Part shown: positions 25,712 to 38,500 of the stretch, in pieces
Layout of the letters: every line of letters begins with the position of its first letter
How positions within the stretch are numbered: the stretch's first letter is position 1
NCBI GenBank assembly: GCA_914767715.1
Contig: OU612067.1
Coordinates: 8,990,001-9,054,000, forward strand
From: Membranipora membranacea
Taxonomy: Eukaryota > Bryozoa > Gymnolaemata > Cheilostomatida > Membraniporidae
Direction of reading: 5' to 3'
DNA: 64,000 bases
The notes under the pieces: generated by a model
The model's database searches: none
Seen by the model: only the letters and a program-made list of their open reading frames with translations
Told to the model about the DNA's origin: nothing
Translations under genes and position numbers: made by a program

Positions 25712-27535
25712 TTATCTGGTATTTTGGGAGTTGTAGTACCAATAGTGGTTTTTAGTAGGTTTAGAGGTTGTGGTGGTAGTGGTGGTGCTTGTTGATTGTC
25801 TCTTAAATGGAATGGGTGTGCACGTATTTTGACCCTTGATAAAATTTGGAGCGATACAGGCATGATAGAGGGTCTCTGGTTTAGCTCTTCCTGGCCATAC
25901 AGACTGTAAAAGAGAAGGATATGCGTTACTTCACAGCTGAATTATAATTTAAAACTTTAACTTTCATCTAAAAGTCACCATCAAATGTTGTTCAACCTTC
26001 TCCAGCTCTATTAATAAGTTAGTCTCTAAGTGCTCAGACAGTTGCATTGCAAGTTAGTGGCATTACCTTATCAAACACTGAAATAGACTGTTGGATAATG
26101 TAATACCACTAACTCGCATTGCAGCCTTCTGAGCACTTGGACTAGAAATAAGGTAGAGTAACCTGTAGGGAGACTTTGTATAAATTTCTAGTGATTTACG
26201 AGCATGGATTTCTCTTTCTCTGCATCACTTTCAGGAAGCATCTTGCTATATAAATGACAATTGTTAAGAAAAATCAAGTTTAACCCATCCAGATTACAAC
26301 AGTGTCTATCACCTACCCTTCTGTTTGATCCACCATAAAGGCTTTGTATCCCATGCTTGTCATCTGGCTGGAGCCAGTCTTCTGGGAACTGAGCCCAGCC
26401 AATGGCAGACATGTAAGCTGGAGGGTAGACATTGGTATGATCCAGTCCTAAGTTATGTCCCATCTCATGGCATATCGCCCACTTCAGTGATTCTGTAAAG
26501 CAAAACAGATCATGGGAACATGTACTTTCAAATTTAAGGAGAGTCACCCCCTTTCACATCAAGTGGAGATAACTTTGTCAGTAACTGAAATAGACTGCTT
26601 TGGCAATGAGTAATAGTTATGCAATGTCCATGAAAGTGAGAAGAAACCACATCATAATTATAGAGGACTGTCAGAGGGGGGGGGGGGCAATCTCTTTTGC
26701 TGTCAAGATGAACTCAAGGTGATGAACACACCTTAGGCTGCAGAGTTAAATGTACATAAGCTGATCAAGATCAAAAACTTCCTAACTAGATAACTTACTG
26801 GTATTAGAATCTGATGACTCCCTGTGCGTCTTATCTCTTATCCAATTCTCATCAATATCCAGAAACATGGGTACTGACCATCCCGGATATGGTCCGCTAG
26901 TATAACCTACATAACGTCCTGGTCCGTCTATCCGTGTGAACATGATATCTATATTACCATTACTGCCTTCCGCTGCCAGCTGGAAGTAGATACCACTTGA
27001 CTCCGCCCACATCTACAGCAAAGTCATCGTTGACTTTATCTCCCTCGTATATTACATTAATATTGTATTATATATTTAAACATAAAGTATAGGCATTTTG
27101 TTTACATCGATTTTCAACTTGGTTTCCCAATGGTGCCAAAAAAATTAATATTATCAATAGAAAATTAATGTGGCCATAACACTTGACACTTGACCATGGT
27201 ACTCATATGATTATGGTACGTGTAAACATGTATGGAAGGCTAAAACTTACTTTGGCGCAGCCTAATGCGATATTCTCGATGTCTGAAGTAGTAAAACCGT
27301 GTGGAGCGTTCAGTACACTTAGAGTGATAGGCTTGTTTGTTGGCCATAAGATTGGGAATATATGTGCGTGGAAGCGAGCCCATCTCTTATGTCTGCTGCT
27401 AGCCTGTTGATCTGTACCACAGCCTTCATACTGAGTGGATGCGTCAGCAGAGTCTCCTGAGACAGCCACAGGAGCTGCTTCTGCGCAGAACACCAGACTG
27501 GTGAGAATGAGTGTAAGAGATGACAGAGGAAGCAT
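25712..27535 (-). CDS. Small secreted matrix metalloproteinase A (4 coding exons, complete)
   Basis: Exons on the minus strand: 27535-27251, 27012-26799, 26492-26317 and 25903-25712, giving 288 residues. A signal peptide (about 1-20) is followed by a very short pro-region with EGCGTD (Cys39), probably a degenerate cysteine switch, and a furin-type RHKR (48-51). The catalytic zinc site is [11 protein letters not shown] (175-185), with Met in AYMSAIGW as the likely Met-turn. Between them, NIDIMF and LDIDENW keep traces of the calcium/structural-zinc segment, but the usual AHA and HFD residues are absent. The C-terminus is a Thr-rich linker ending in KNHYWYYNSQNTR. There is no hemopexin domain. 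The ATG at 27535 was chosen because a splice acceptor (TTGTAG) ends two bases before it, as in the paralogue at 46626; an in-frame ATG at 27550 would be intronic. Substrate is unknown. Confidence 0.92.
26027..26138. repeat. Foldback repeat in metalloproteinase A intron
   Basis: Imperfect inverted arms of about 36-40 bp (AAGTGCTCAGACAGTTGCAT against AAGTGCTCAGAAGGCTGCAA, both continuing into AGTTAGTGG) flank a short AT-rich loop. It lies wholly inside the last intron and is likely a miniature element. Confidence 0.65.
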
Positions 27536-27839
27536 TTCTACAAGGAACAATGAAAAGATATCATCACAACTCTGGATTTATATTGGATGTCAAATTATGA
27601 TAAATACATCTTTTTTTGTGATAATAGTTAAAAAATTAAATGCGTTGTTATTTTGAGATCCATTGTGGAAAAGAATTTGTAATGCAAATCCAAAAAAACT
27701 TGTAGTTTTGAAAGGTCCAGCCCTCTGATTTTTTAGAATGAAATTCCAATTTTGTTTTTTAGTCTAAACCAGGTGTTTGTGTTAATGTTATATGATATAT
27801 GGTATTTCTGATATTGTGCAAATAGTATAATCTACTCAC

Positions 27840-27870
27840 CCAAAAGCTGGAAATCTAACTTAACTTAAAC
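27840..27870 (-). other. Predicted 5'UTR exon of metalloproteinase A
   Basis: A donor GGTGAGT ends this segment at 27840, and the matching acceptor lies at 27539-27538, just before the start codon. The start point near 27870 is inferred from the TATA box about 30 bases upstream. Confidence 0.5.
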
Positions 27871-27896
27871 CTGGTACTAAAGTGGTAGTACCCATG

Positions 27897-27904
27897 CTTT
27901 TATA
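27897..27904 (-). promoter_or_regulatory. TATA box of metalloproteinase A
   Basis: TATAAAAG on the minus strand in the context ACTATAAAAGC. It lies about 360 bases upstream of the start codon, with a spliced leader between, and mirrors the TATA box of the paralogue. Confidence 0.6.
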
Positions 27905-30817
27905 GTCCTACATAACGGGCAATTCCTCAATTGTACTAACTGACTCCCTGACAAAGGGACAATTTGTAGTCAGCACTTTTTACGCATGATTATTTAGGGC
28001 GTGAGATTAAAGTTTTTTGGGACTTATAGAATAATACTAATTGGGTACGCTGACCATTTCATCTATTGGCTAAATGGTAAATTAAGGTGGATATGCGGTG
28101 GCTTTGCAGATCATGAGTTTTGATCATGTTCAGATGATCTTTTTAATCCATAATCAGCTCATTACAATTTCCACAGACAGAATTCTCAATGAAATGGTAC
28201 CCAATAACCTTGGTAATCTTACCTATGGAAATTATTAAAGATCAAAATGCAAAATATGGCCTTTGGCTGTTACGCTGTATTCAGAACGAAGTAACTGTTT
28301 TGCGTATATCACTTTTAATATGATCAGAATATTTCGCTGAACCCGGAAACAAATCGACACAGTGATGAAAAATGGTGATAGCCCTTATATTGTTCAATGA
28401 AAAATTGTCGATGTTAGTTTGATGACACTGCAGTTTATTGAAAGCTCAAAAAAGATTTCTAAGTAGTTTTCTAAGCAAACTTACTTTAGTTGTCTACACT
28501 TGACTGATGAGAGGAAGTAAATCCAATTTCTACAGGTGCAGCGTTCTACCAGAGATTGGCAATAACACTGCAGTCAAATTGTAAGACGGTGACACTTCAA
28601 AAAGAAGTCAGCTTGGGTCCTACTCTTCACTGCTAACTGATGAAATCTACACAGATGTCGTCACGTTATATATTCCAATTTCTGATATAAATTGAGATTA
28701 ATGTTTACTCAAAACTGTTCACACAAAGGGATTAGTACCATTCCCCAGGAAGTAAATGCTCGTTTTTACATCCAGGGACTTATCGTCACTTAATCAAATC
28801 GTTTTTTCTAGATCGATGAGTTGGTGGTGGGCCATCCTCCCAAGTGTAATTATTCTTGAGTTTCTAATATATTATCTTTATCCGATAATCTCAGATTGAG
28901 TGCATTTACAAACGCAATTGGACACGGATTTTGAACATTCAATTATAAATGCATTAAATTACAGCTGTGATGAAAACGACGGACATTGCTGCCGGTGAAA
29001 GCGGTGCCAAGTCTTCCCTGGATTAATGTGTGAAATATCAGAAGTTTGAGCTGATATAAAGCTCAATAAATTACAGAAGATAATTATCATAAAACTAAGA
29101 ACATTAAGGAAAGGGGGGCTATGATATGTCCAACGGCTGAATAAAATATTAATAAGCTACTATTATGTGTGATTTGAGGTAAGAGTACCTATGGTGGGGG
29201 CTGTGATGATATGTCCCACAGTTGTATGAAGGCACCAAATGGGCTCTAATTCTATTCTCACATCTAGTAAAGTTAATTGATTTTCTGACCAGGATATAAA
29301 TGTTGAAGTGTGACACTTCCCATATACTGCCACATCAGAGATAATTACGTATTTGTATAATCTATCAATGGTCAATAATCAATAATTTCAAACAGGATAA
29401 AGGAAAGTGAGCGTCAATCACCGGCAACCGAGGAATGGTGCTTTGTGTGTTAATCTAAATCGATGGTTTCCCGTAGACATTTAATGTGTGAATCATATCA
29501 AACTAATATATCAAATAGCGTTGTGTCAATGACCAGGCTGTTTCAATTATGGTATGTTATTCAAAATTTCTACAAAATCTTTTTTTTATTGTGTAACTAT
29601 TTGGACATTTTTTCTTCAATTGAAATGCAAAAAAATGATCACATACTTGCCAAAATGGGTCATAAAATTTAAGACAGAGACATGTGTCGACCTGAAAGTG
29701 TCAGCCATCGACTGGTATTTGAGAAAAATAAAGCCGGCTGCTAATCTTTCTCATAAAAAAATGGGATACACTTCTACCTGAAATGACCTTGTGGTACAAG
29801 GTAAACATTTTTTATAAATCAAATACTCTGGCAGAGTATGTTAACAGGTGATTAAAATTAAACAATATGAAGAGTTTGAATCCTATTGAAAACCCTCAAA
29901 CAGACCATTTCGCGCCCGCGATCCAAATCCCGATAGCACACTCAGTATGCAAAATATACAACTTCGTTTAAATGTCTATTTGTTTAAACAATGAAAATGA
30001 TATGTAGCAGACGTTCATTATCAAGGAATTTAAAAAAAGTCAAATTTGTAAACACTTACCAGCAAGATGCGCAAAACTGGCTTATTTTCGATGTCGAGGA
30101 GCGGTTGACGAAAAAATTTACACTTCTAAGTGCACTGGCAGCTTAAGAAAACAGGTTTGCAGTTGACAAGACAATCCTGCTGGAGGCTAATCATGCACTA
30201 TTGTTTATATACCTGTTACTGGTAGCCATCCTAATTGTCGTAGGAAGGGTAATCAATTTCAATAATTACACCCACCATCCCTTTACAAAGTGACAATGCC
30301 AACTATCTATGACTCCACTATAATTTCAGGCGGGTACAACAGAACTTGTGCCAAAACCGCTGACAAAACACAGCTGTTATTGAACCCCCAACCCATAACA
30401 CCACCTGCGAAATTACTGCAATATCATGACACTTTGTATATTTGTTAGCAAAATTTGCAACCAATGCAACCTCGAAAGTGCCAAACCCGGATCATGGAAC
30501 ACCATCATGCTAATTTCAAGGGTTTTGTGTGAAGCGGACTGGTAAATATTGTTCCCAGATACATCAAGCTCATCAATAGGGCATGCTTCTATGTCCTTGG
30601 TACAATGCAAAAGAAAATACTTATCGTTTCAATGTGCCGCAATTTATTTCACCCACCAGGTAGTTGAGTTGAGAGTTGAACCGGGTTTTTTTACCATGAA
30701 AATGATCTGGTGACCATAACCGAGATTAAAAACTGTTGAACAATTAGGGAATATTAGCAACACTCCCATAATGCTTCTTTTAGCCCGAATCTCATCTAGA
30801 TTTTCTTTGGCCTGTGA

Positions 30818-30897
30818 GCTTACTGGGAATTCCCAAACATTGCATTATGGGATACTCATTGATATTGAATATCCAGATATTGCATTATGGGATACTC
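30818..30897 (+). repeat. Dispersed repeat with TTGCATTATGGGATACTC, copy 1
   Basis: TTACTGGGAATTCC is followed by TTGCATTATGGGATACTC, and the latter repeats once more 40 bases later. A related copy is at 33443-33485. Confidence 0.55.
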
Positions 30898-32329
30898 TTT
30901 AATATGGCATAATCAAGCAGACCCATCACGTCGGTTGTATTATTATCAGCCTGAAGGAAGATGGAGGAGCATGAAAAGCCATAGTTACACAGTAGCCCTA
31001 TATTCTGTAAATTGTTACCAACAGATAATCAGTTTAAAGTTGGGCATTCTTTAACACGATTTTCTTGACCGTAATTTCAATGTGAAGACAACATGTGAAG
31101 GCAATCGGTGGTGTGGGGGAGTAAAGGTAACACCATAAAGCGGAAGGCAGACAGACAACCACGATAATATGAGTCAGTAAATGTCCGCGTTTGCAACTTT
31201 TATGAGGATGAAAGATCACCTTTAAGAATGACTTGACTTAATATCCTTGATGCATGATGATTTCTTTTACCAACAGAGTACATGTGCGCTATAGAAACTG
31301 ATGTACTGATTTGCACCAGACAATTTTTCAAAATATGACATGTTTTTAACCATGGAGTTATAAGCATGTGTTATGCAATCAGTCTGACGTCAAAGGTATT
31401 ACATTTTAACGGCTCAGCTCATCAAATCTCTCTATCGACAGAATTTCTTAACAAGATCATGGCTGGAATCTTTTTGTATCATGGTTTGGATTTCCTCCTT
31501 TTTTGCACAATTAATTATTATATTGAAAATGTTTATTAGAGATTATGAACACTTTTTTCATTTTAATCTTCTATTAGGCAATACTGCTTTGAGGGGGGTA
31601 GCGAGCTGTGATTGACGGACATTGATTCCTTTATTGCCTTTCACATAACAATATCGGTTTCCCAATTTAGTAAACAACATCTTTTTAACAATGAAACCCA
31701 TAACAAGACAATACATTTTGACTATAATGTTATTGGCTGCTCATGAATGAATTGCACAATATCCTTAATCAATTTTCCACACGTACTACAAACCGAACAA
31801 GAGAGCCCAGACAGACATATGTGGCTGAAAGAAACACCACATGGGCCAAGAAGTAGAATCTTTGACTGACGCCTAACCTCTCCACTGCTGACGAGATGCA
31901 AAAAATCTGCAGCAGGAGGAATATTCTGTGTACATGACTATGACTGATCACGCTTGAGTCAGTTTGGGACCGTTATTCAAAGCTACATTTAAACTTTGGG
32001 GCAATGTTTTCAGAGGGTTAGGATGTATTGTGGGTCTGGAATCTCAAACGGAGATAAGGTCATTGGATTACATACCGGTACTGACTACAGTACCACGAGA
32101 GAACAAACAGTTGCACAATTCTGTAGACTTCAACACAGTATTCTCAGAACACACATTTGAAATTAATTTATCAACGTTGTGATTCGCTCCAAATACCCTC
32201 CATCTACCTTCCCGCCTGATAAAAAACACACGTCCATTTTTAGTCTCGATACCCTATGATATCGTTAGAAACATTGATGATGCTTGGTTTTTTTTGTTTC
32301 TGATATCAGTATTGGTCATGGACTGTATC

Positions 32330-32456
32330 CTAATGTGGCATAGGAGCATTTTAGGTCGGATGCCCTTCCTGACACCTCTGTGAACCGCCGGAAATCAAAC
32401 ACGGTACCTTTCGAATGAAAGACCCATGCACTACCCATTGCACCACGGCCACTCCC
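32330..32456 (-). repeat. tRNA-derived SINE
   Basis: On the minus strand a tRNA-like head GTGGCCGTGGTGCAATGGGT is followed by a degenerate B box (GTGTTTGATTTCC) and then GTCAGGAAGGGCATCCGACC, a core segment common in animal SINEs. It lacks tRNA folding and is a transposed copy rather than a tRNA gene. Confidence 0.7.
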
Positions 32457-33442
32457 TTCCCCGCCTGATGTCATTGGCAATTGGAGGTTTTTCTGGGTGT
32501 AGGGGTATCATTGACACAAATATATCATTTTCAACGCTGACCAATACCCACTGGTAACAGAAAAAATCAAAGCAGGTCCTTTTTATAAGGATATTTTGTT
32601 GCCAAATAGATATGCGCTGTTGTGATATAACAGTTGAGGTCCTCGGTGAATTGCAGGTGTGCAGAAATGTCACGTTAAGAATGCAGGTACTAATAATAAC
32701 ATAACCTCACCACAATTCATCAACAAATGGGAAAGAAATGGGCACACTCAAAGGGGGCTCATGGGGCAAATGGCATTTTCTGTTGACCATATTATTCAAA
32801 TTGAAGTGATTGAAGTGGTCAATTTCAGTTGAAATATTTCTTTTCTGCCATGGTTTAGTAAGTTAACCCCAGGACCTCAGTCAAATATATTATTGAAACT
32901 ATTCCACTCGAAGTTCAGATGCTGTGAACTTATTGCAACCTCCGTTTAATTGCAAAATAAAATATAAAGTTTAAAGTTTAGCAGGAAGCTGTAGCAATAA
33001 TCTTTTAATCCCAAATGATCTATAGATCTTATCTGTATTACTTTACAGAGGACATAGATTATCCCCTCCATGGAGGTTTCTGTATCCACGAGGAATTAAA
33101 TCTGAAAGCTTCCTTGACCAATAAACATTCAAATATGTTTTTCCTGCCATCACGATAATCTCACTAATAAGCCTAGTTGATCGTGGGAAGGCTTAGAAAG
33201 GATGATACTATTACGCTAAGTATTTGGTAAAATCGCCAAAGCTGAAGGGATGAAACAGAACCGCACGACGTCGTAAAAGGGTATAAGTACAGTAATGTTT
33301 GTTAAAGTCAAGTTGTCTCGAGTGTTTTTCACCTAATTGGGCTCGTAAACAAGATTTCTACAAAGTAATTTTGACCTGAAATCCCCAGGGAGATCAGTAT
33401 AATCGCGTATATAATATAATATATATGTTATCGTTGATCCGA

Positions 33443-33485
33443 TCTTACTGGGAATTCCAGAGAATTGCATTGTGGGATACTCACT
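33443..33485 (+). repeat. Dispersed repeat, copy 2
   Basis: CTTACTGGGAATTCC followed by TTGCATTGTGGGATACTCAC, matching copy 1 at 30818-30897 with one difference in the second block. Confidence 0.55.
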
Positions 33486-35254
33486 AACATTCTCTACTGC
33501 TATTAGGGTCAGTTTAGACAGTTATATGGTTATTGAAAGGGGCTGAAGAGAGAATAATTCTCCTGAACTTCCAGATGCGGCGGACTGGTCATAGTGCAAC
33601 ATAACTACACAGGCAGCTTTCACAGACCTGACCAAGCAAACCTAAAGCTCTTAACCCAGAATGTAATATCAGTCTCACACACTCTGACAGTGGACTGGAA
33701 ATAAATTGATAACTTATCATCTATATTAATTGATTATTGATTGTTTCTGACGCAATAGCAAAGTATCTTCTCTGATGCCAGAAGCATACGATCATGGAGA
33801 AGTTTGCGCTGATATTGGTACAAGAACACTAAGTGGGCCTCATCTCTCAAGTGTCAACTGCCAAAGTTTTCACATTTGTCTTTCGTTTGAACAATAGAGG
33901 TAATATACTAAACATATCCAGTATACTGAGCCTATTTTTTGAACCAAGATGGTATTTCCCTATCGAAGTAGTTAAATTGTAGCAGGTGTGACTGTCCTGT
34001 TATATGCATTGACAACACTTGAATTTCTGGCTCCATGTACCAATTATCTATTTATTTGTTCTTCTCACCTCTTCCAGATATAGCTGGCTCTAGTTGATGA
34101 CAACCTGGAGCAGTCACACAATGAACAAAAACTTTGGAGGCAATGTAACAGCAAAGCACTGATGTGCAGCAGTGCGGGGGTTTGCCTTTAATGTGAGAGG
34201 ATGAAAGATGTTTATCGGTAAACATCCTGTTTTTTCCATTCATGTAATCAGATCCGTGACTGACCTCAAAGCAAGGTAAGGGCCATAAAACATCACTGCA
34301 AGTCATTACCTACATAATGTTGCATGATAATTGATGGGTGGTTAGCTGGTTTGTTTTCTCTCAATCAAACTTGGACTCTTTGGTTTTTGCGGGATAGGCT
34401 TCTGGTCTCAATCTTCATCACGTATCCGTTTGGTAACACTGCGGATGAGAGATTTCTGCCTCATTATGATAAAAGAGTTCCGATGGAAGTTTGACCAACA
34501 CCACAATAGTTAATCATGTTCATTGATAACTCGACTACAGTTGATGAAACAAAGGGATGGTTGCGCATCCGATGTCATGGTGAATTTCTCCAATTTCCAA
34601 ATCTCTGATTGAAATGTAATCCCGTTTTCGGGAAATTTGAGTATTCAACATTTGAGCATCTTGGGTTAATAGTGATGCAAAATACACTGGCGCTTGGCGT
34701 GGATTAGGGAAGCGAATATTACATGAGCAACCGTTCTTCTTACATTACGTGGGCAAGGAAATGTGAGGGTTACTGTATGTACCATCGGTAACATGCATTA
34801 ATCTTGAGCAGTATTGCAGTGTTAATGCAACATGCTGCTTTCAAAGATTTTGCATCAGTATTCATTCACTCTGATTTCATACAAGTTATATGACACGACT
34901 GCACTGAAGAATGTACCGACAACTCCAAGACTTATTTAGATAACCATGTCAAGACAATCAGAGCAGACATTTGCTATCTCAGACGGCAGCAACATTCGAG
35001 TTCGAATAGCAAAGAAGTATTTTGCACTCATAGATATCAGTATAAAACGCCCTAGAGGAATAATGTGTTATCAGGAGGAACAAATAGCCTCTTGACGCAT
35101 GCTTGAAATAGTGAAATCTTTAGCTAGCTCACATATACTCTAATACTTTATGTTATAAGCTCCTATTGTAGCTGGCTAAAACTAGTGAAAGCAAACATTA
35201 AAACACCCCCAAAATCCTAAACTAGATACAACAACACAACACACAGATTTTCAG

Positions 35255-35551
35255 CTAGAAACCATGAGTCAAGCGCTGTTTCGAGGCCTTCTCTAGAACA
35301 ACCTCCTCATGGCCGGCCCCAGCAGCATGAAGCCACCCCTGTGTGTTGATGAGCATCTCAATCAATCCCCTCAAGCCCTCAGTGCATATCGTCAGTTTCT
35401 GTGGTTTGACATAATCGGTGTGTTTACGCTGTTGCTCAGCCAGGGAGGCTGCCAACTCTAGCCAATATTTACTCTCATTTAGGGTAAAAACCAGGGTTCT
35501 GTCCAAACAACTGTCTGTTTCTACTTCTACAGTGGTGTGATGAATCAGCAT
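35255..35551 (-). other. Unassigned open reading frame, 98 codons
   Basis: It is open from ATG to stop with a more balanced base composition than its surroundings and a plausible helical stretch (YWLELAASLAEQQRKHTDYV). No family was recognised and no splice partners were identified. It may be an exon of an unknown gene, a mobile-element remnant or chance. Confidence 0.2.
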
Positions 35552-38500
35552 AACATAACAGAATTTAATCCACTTCTAAATGTTCTCATGTCAAAGATTA
35601 TCGTTTTACAATACCCTCTTCTCATGACGCAGTGATGGAGTTTTAATTGGAGGTTTGTGATATCAAATTCCAGATGTGTCTTCCGCAAACATCAGTCTCA
35701 CCTGCGAATATATAAGTCGTCCAGAAAAGAACCGTTTTTGCTGAATTTAAAGAAAGTTGAATGTCTGTTTTAAAAAAAAAATCATGATGGTCTCTTGGCC
35801 TGCTGCCAAAACCCACAACATTCGAGATTAATCCAACTATTTACTGTCGTCAGTAACCCATTTACAAGTGCCGACTTCCTACTCAAAATCCAATAAAAAC
35901 ACCGTTGTCATAAAGCGTCCAGGATCTATGCCACATACGCCTGTGGGATTATTACATATTATATTGTATGACAAAATAGGACATGATCCAATTTTCGCTA
36001 ATGACAATTTATGAGTCTCAAATATTGACACCAGTTTTGTCTTCAAATATGGATGAATCAAACAATTTGCTTGAGAGATCAGAATAAAGTAGTATCACCT
36101 GTCAATATATACTGAGACACACCCTTACGTACTATTAATGTGAGAATTTAAAAGTTGAATAATGAAACCACCGGTAGCCATTAGGCCCACATGTATAGGC
36201 TGGAAGGGAAAGTAACAACTCAAAGATTCATGAAACGTAACAATTTTTTTATTGCAATTTTAGTGTTTTTTGGCTTGCGGCCCATAATTTCCAGCTTAGC
36301 CATTCTCTTTAAGCTGTTATCCAGTGCCGGGTGTGCAAGAAATCCCCTTGAAGAACACGTTTTTTGACTTGTCTAGCAAGCCGTGCCAGAAGTCCTGGGA
36401 TTATTGCTGGCTTGCGTCAGTCGCTAATGACAATAAGACTATTTGCCTGAGTGGTGTGGGATTAAATAAATTCATGATTTATGATCCCGATAATGCACTC
36501 CATAATCATCTTTGACCCTTATTATTGAGGTATTCTAGCTTCATTTTAACTAGTTTCTCACACTGGCCATACTTTTCCATTGATGGGTATCAGAGATAGC
36601 CAATTTGTTTTGCTAAGATTAGTAGATAGCTAAGAAGGCGGCTCCAGCTTTGTTTGTTAGTGCCTGATCAAGTTGTCGCATGGTATCCAAATCCATGGCG
36701 CTTTCAAAAACAGGTATGATAGATAAAAGATCGCCATTCCGATTTAGATCTGAAACAGAACATTGCAATAAAATCATGATACATAGCCCGGAGGAGGCCT
36801 ATAGTGACTTCAAACTCTGGAAAAATTTGCTTTCTTACTACAACCCGCCATGTGCGATGTCCCACTGGCTAACTAAATAGCCGCAGGAATTGATATTTTA
36901 TCATTGCCCTAGAGTAGAGGTGGTAATAACTGGAGGAAAAAAATTATTAGTATTTTCGTGCAGGCTTGAAAAATTGGGTTTACTGTTAGTATTGCGGCCA
37001 CTTTACCACAGTTCCTAAATAGTTACTCGTTACCTAGCGAATCGAACCCACAATTCAGCTGCACTCGACTCTAGCCAACATGTACTGTTCTAGGGTACAT
37101 TGGATAAAACATTCTGTTAAAAGACATCATCCCATACGCCTATTGCAAAACTTGTAAGCATTTTTACTGTCTGGATAATATATGTCGCTATATCATAGAG
37201 GATGAGACACGCCATAATCCTATATTGCTCCGTTCTGCCCCATTTCCTTTACAATAGACATCTCTGCTCCTGTTACAAAAATTAGTGAGAATATCCATAG
37301 TTCACTTACTCCACATACGGTATGAAACATTCTTGTACCAAGGTACAGGAATGAGAGAAAGTGACAATAAGGGGCAACCACCGTTGACAACATCCGAGGC
37401 GCTTTGTTTGGCCATTTTACAAAAGCCCTTATGTGACTAATTCCTCTGCAATCTTGATACGGATGAAAAACTGCTAACTGTAAGAGCCATTGTCATATGC
37501 CTGCGAATATTGCAATGCATTCATGGGATTCATCCTTGAACTACTCATCACACCACATCCCCCAAATCACAACATCCTCACCAATGATCTCAATCCAACA
37601 GCGTATGACTGCATTTGATGATGTAATAAAAATGGTCACAAAGAAAAGATCCGAAAGACTAAGTCAGAATCTGGCAATGGTTGTGTTTGTGAAACAAACA
37701 AACCCCCACACATCATCCTTCTCATGACCTCCACTGATGTCAAGACCGCTGGATGACTGTTGCATAACAGTGGATAATCGTATGAGTCCATCTTAGGGGT
37801 GATTCAATGGCCAGATAAGATGGCACTGCATCGGTGCTGGCACACTTGCAAGATGTGAAATGGATGATTTGAGGAAACTCGTCAATCAACATGCCTCATT
37901 AAACAGAACATAGTAGGGTTCTGTTCTTCTCATCGAAAGCGAAATGAATGAATTATGTTTGTCTAACACCAGGCGCCAAGAAAAACAGTGGTCTGAGTCA
38001 TCACCTACACCACCGCAGTGCTATGACAAATTCTAGACACTTGCTCACCAACAAATGGTCAGTGAAAAGGAAAAACAAACACCAACAAGAGACAGGAATG
38101 TCCGAGGGATTGTAGCTAGTCATTACCATTTATCAAGTGAATGGCGTGACATGTGCAGAAAGAAGTTGGTTTCTTGTTATTGAAATGAGAAGATCGATGA
38201 GACCAGTGGTTCGATGGTCTCTGAAGTGGTTCAGAAAGCAAAACTATAGGAAGTGCTGTTCACGATGCCACATTACAATTAGTTATCTGATTAATTAAGT
38301 AGACAGCCATTCCAGCAGAGAGAAATATTAATCAGAATTAAGAAAATTTATGTTACCACACATCATTTTTAGATACTTAAGCGTCATAACATTGATATAC
38401 TGTTGCAGCATTGTTTTGGTTTATCTATAAACTGATCTGAGTCATTTTGCGAGACCAGAGGGTTTTTTAGCGGTTAGATGTAGATTAGTCTCCACACAGT

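Noticed and set aside
27536-27550. Upstream in-frame ATG for metalloproteinase A (extra five residues)
   Set aside because: A splice acceptor lies between it and the ATG at 27535, and the paralogue has an intron at the same place.
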